A stretch of DNA of 64,000 nt, taken from an uncultured bacterium (GTDB taxonomy: Bacteria > Bacteroidota > Bacteroidia > Bacteroidales > Bacteroidaceae). The stretch lies in assembly GCA_905214795.1 (NCBI GenBank), contig CAJMNM010000014.1, positions 6,140-70,139 on the forward strand, in the 5' to 3' direction. Shown here one piece after another: positions 63,240 to 64,000 of this stretch. The position numbers and the translations under genes were made by a program. The first letter of the stretch is position 1; every line of letters starts with the position of its first letter. The notes below the pieces were generated by a model. That model did no database searches, was not told where the DNA came from, and saw only the letters and a list, made by a program, of their open reading frames with translations.

Positions 63240-63755
63240 TTATTCCATTCTACCATATTTCATTTCGTCTCCGTTTTTATCATATTGTTTGCGTTTTCCT
63301 GTTGGAGAATCGGTAAGAGTAATACGAACAACAGAAGTGCGGTTAAGACTGCGCTGAATAGCATTTTCAAAAGCATCCATATGTTGAGGCAGAAAACGTT
63401 GGCTTATGGTACGTAAAGCTAATATTTTTTCCTGCTCGTCTGTTACTAATTCCGCTTTCCCGAATGCGATTGCGGAACGGTATTGAAGGGTAAATGTACC
63501 GTCTTTAGGACCAACAGTTGGTGTGCATTTGGTTACAGCTGAAAGACAGACTTCTGGATGTACCTTTATAGCCTCAAGTTTATCACCTTCAGGTGCGCAG
63601 TGAAAATACCAAGTATTATCGTTTATGCAAGCCAGTGAAAGAGGGAGGCCATAAGCCGTACCGTCTGGTCTTGTAAAACTGACTGTAATATATGGTGCTT
63701 TTCGCATAACTTCCAATGCCCATTGGCTATCCATTTCTCTGCTTTTTTTTCTCAT
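63240..63755 (-). CDS. Pyridoxamine 5'-phosphate oxidase-like flavoprotein
   Basis: 171 residues of the split-barrel FMN-binding fold (PNPOx-like). The N-terminal MRKAPYITVSFTRPDGTAYG lead and LPLSLACIND..WYFHCAPEGDKLEAI segment bind FMN; ALRTISQRFLPQHMDAFENA follows. Many of these proteins reduce F420- or flavin-linked substrates, or relate to antibiotic inactivation; the true role is unknown. It lies alone on the minus strand between an empty region and tRNA-Asp. Confidence 0.85.
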   Translation of the reverse strand: MRKKSREMDSQWALEVMRKAPYITVSFTRPDGTAYGLPLSLACINDNTWYFHCAPEGDKLEAIKVHPEVCLSAVTKCTPTVGPKDGTFTLQYRSAIAFGKAELVTDEQEKILALRTISQRFLPQHMDAFENAIQRSLNRTSVVRITLTDSPTGKRKQYDKNGDEMKYGRME

Positions 63756-63906
63756 TGGTTTTAGTTTTGTAAAATTTCATAGAATTATTAGCTTATGAAG
63801 TGAGCTGTAATTCTAAGGTTTTCAGCTTGATTGATTTTTGTAAAGCCGAGTTAATCTATTTATGTAGCCCTCATTTTAATCAGCTCGTTATGAGGGGTAT
63901 AAATAA

Positions 63907-63944
63907 GATAAAAACAAAAAGAGTTTGAAGTATCTTCAAACTCT
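63907..63944 (-). terminator. Terminator of the tRNA-Asp transcript
   Basis: AGAGTTTGAAG (63920-63930) and CTTCAAACTCT (63934-63944) form a perfect 11-bp stem with a 3-nt loop; on the minus strand it is followed by TTTTTGTTTTTATC. Confidence 0.88.
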
Positions 63945-63948
63945 TCTG

Positions 63949-64000
63949 CGGTGCGTACGGGACTCGAACCCGTGACCCCATGCGTGACAGGCATGTATTC
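63949..64000 (-). tRNA. tRNA-Asp (GTC), 3' part only
   Basis: On the minus strand the anticodon arm CATGC-CTGTCAC-GCATG gives anticodon GTC. The T arm ACGGG-TTCGAGT-CCCGT and acceptor strand ACGCACC with discriminator G follow. No CCA is encoded. The 5' part lies beyond the right edge. Confidence 0.94.

Noticed and set aside
63210..63416. 68-codon frame near the pyridoxamine-oxidase-like gene
   Set aside because: Mostly the complement of the real gene; no independent evidence.

Overview
The window is from a member of the Bacteroidales, most likely Prevotellaceae or a near relative. The evidence is AT-rich intergenic DNA carrying Bacteroidetes-type promoters (TTTG or TTG, about 18-20 nt, then TAnnTTTG), almost no Shine-Dalgarno sequences, DUF4270 and DUF4488 proteins, TonB receptors with an STN or carboxypeptidase-like N-domain, an ECF sigma/FecR pair, a C10 peptidase, and large secreted proteins ending in type IX secretion (T9SS)-like domains. 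No rRNA, insertion sequence, prophage or CRISPR array was seen. The genus call is an inference.

Layout. 0-5.5 kb: end of a glycosyltransferase and a GH57 amylase (+); a DUF4270 lipoprotein and a short GT5-like protein (-); then panC-panD. 5.6-8.4 kb: a minus-strand C3 acyl-CoA operon (epimerase, carboxyltransferase, a 58-aa protein, biotin carrier). 8.6-16.7 kb: a lipoprotein, a C10 peptidase, a duplicated DUF4488 protein, a repeat-bearing intergenic region, and a TonB receptor preceded by a 47-aa microprotein gene. 17-29.6 kb: a giant propeller/LamG surface protein with an NPCBM-like partner, then a TonB receptor and a GH43 enzyme. 29.7-35.2 kb: nitroreductase, DUF2520, KdsC-like phosphatase, Maf, lipoprotein, low-MW phosphatase, serine dehydratase and acetyltransferase.

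35.2-42.7 kb is the most accessory-looking part. An orphan HpaII-like protein, a Dna2-type nuclease-helicase and an MltF-like lytic transglycosylase lie among promoter-bearing 86-bp repeats and palindromic repeats. 42.7-48.3 kb: two small enzymes, then hisGDCB behind a histidine attenuator (leader peptide with five consecutive His codons, antiterminator, terminator). 48.4-55.8 kb: two polysaccharide lyase genes, the second a PL11 enzyme fused to autotransporter-type beta repeats. 55.9-64 kb: rubrerythrin, a phosphatase, an ArsR regulator, an ECF sigma/FecR/TonB signalling operon, a beta-barrel protein, a pyridoxamine-oxidase-like protein, and the 3' part of a tRNA-Asp gene.

The strongest findings are the compact his attenuator, the promoter-carrying tandem repeats driving two unrelated genes, the orphan HpaII-like protein that seems to have lost a catalytic lysine, and two genes too short for routine ORF calling.
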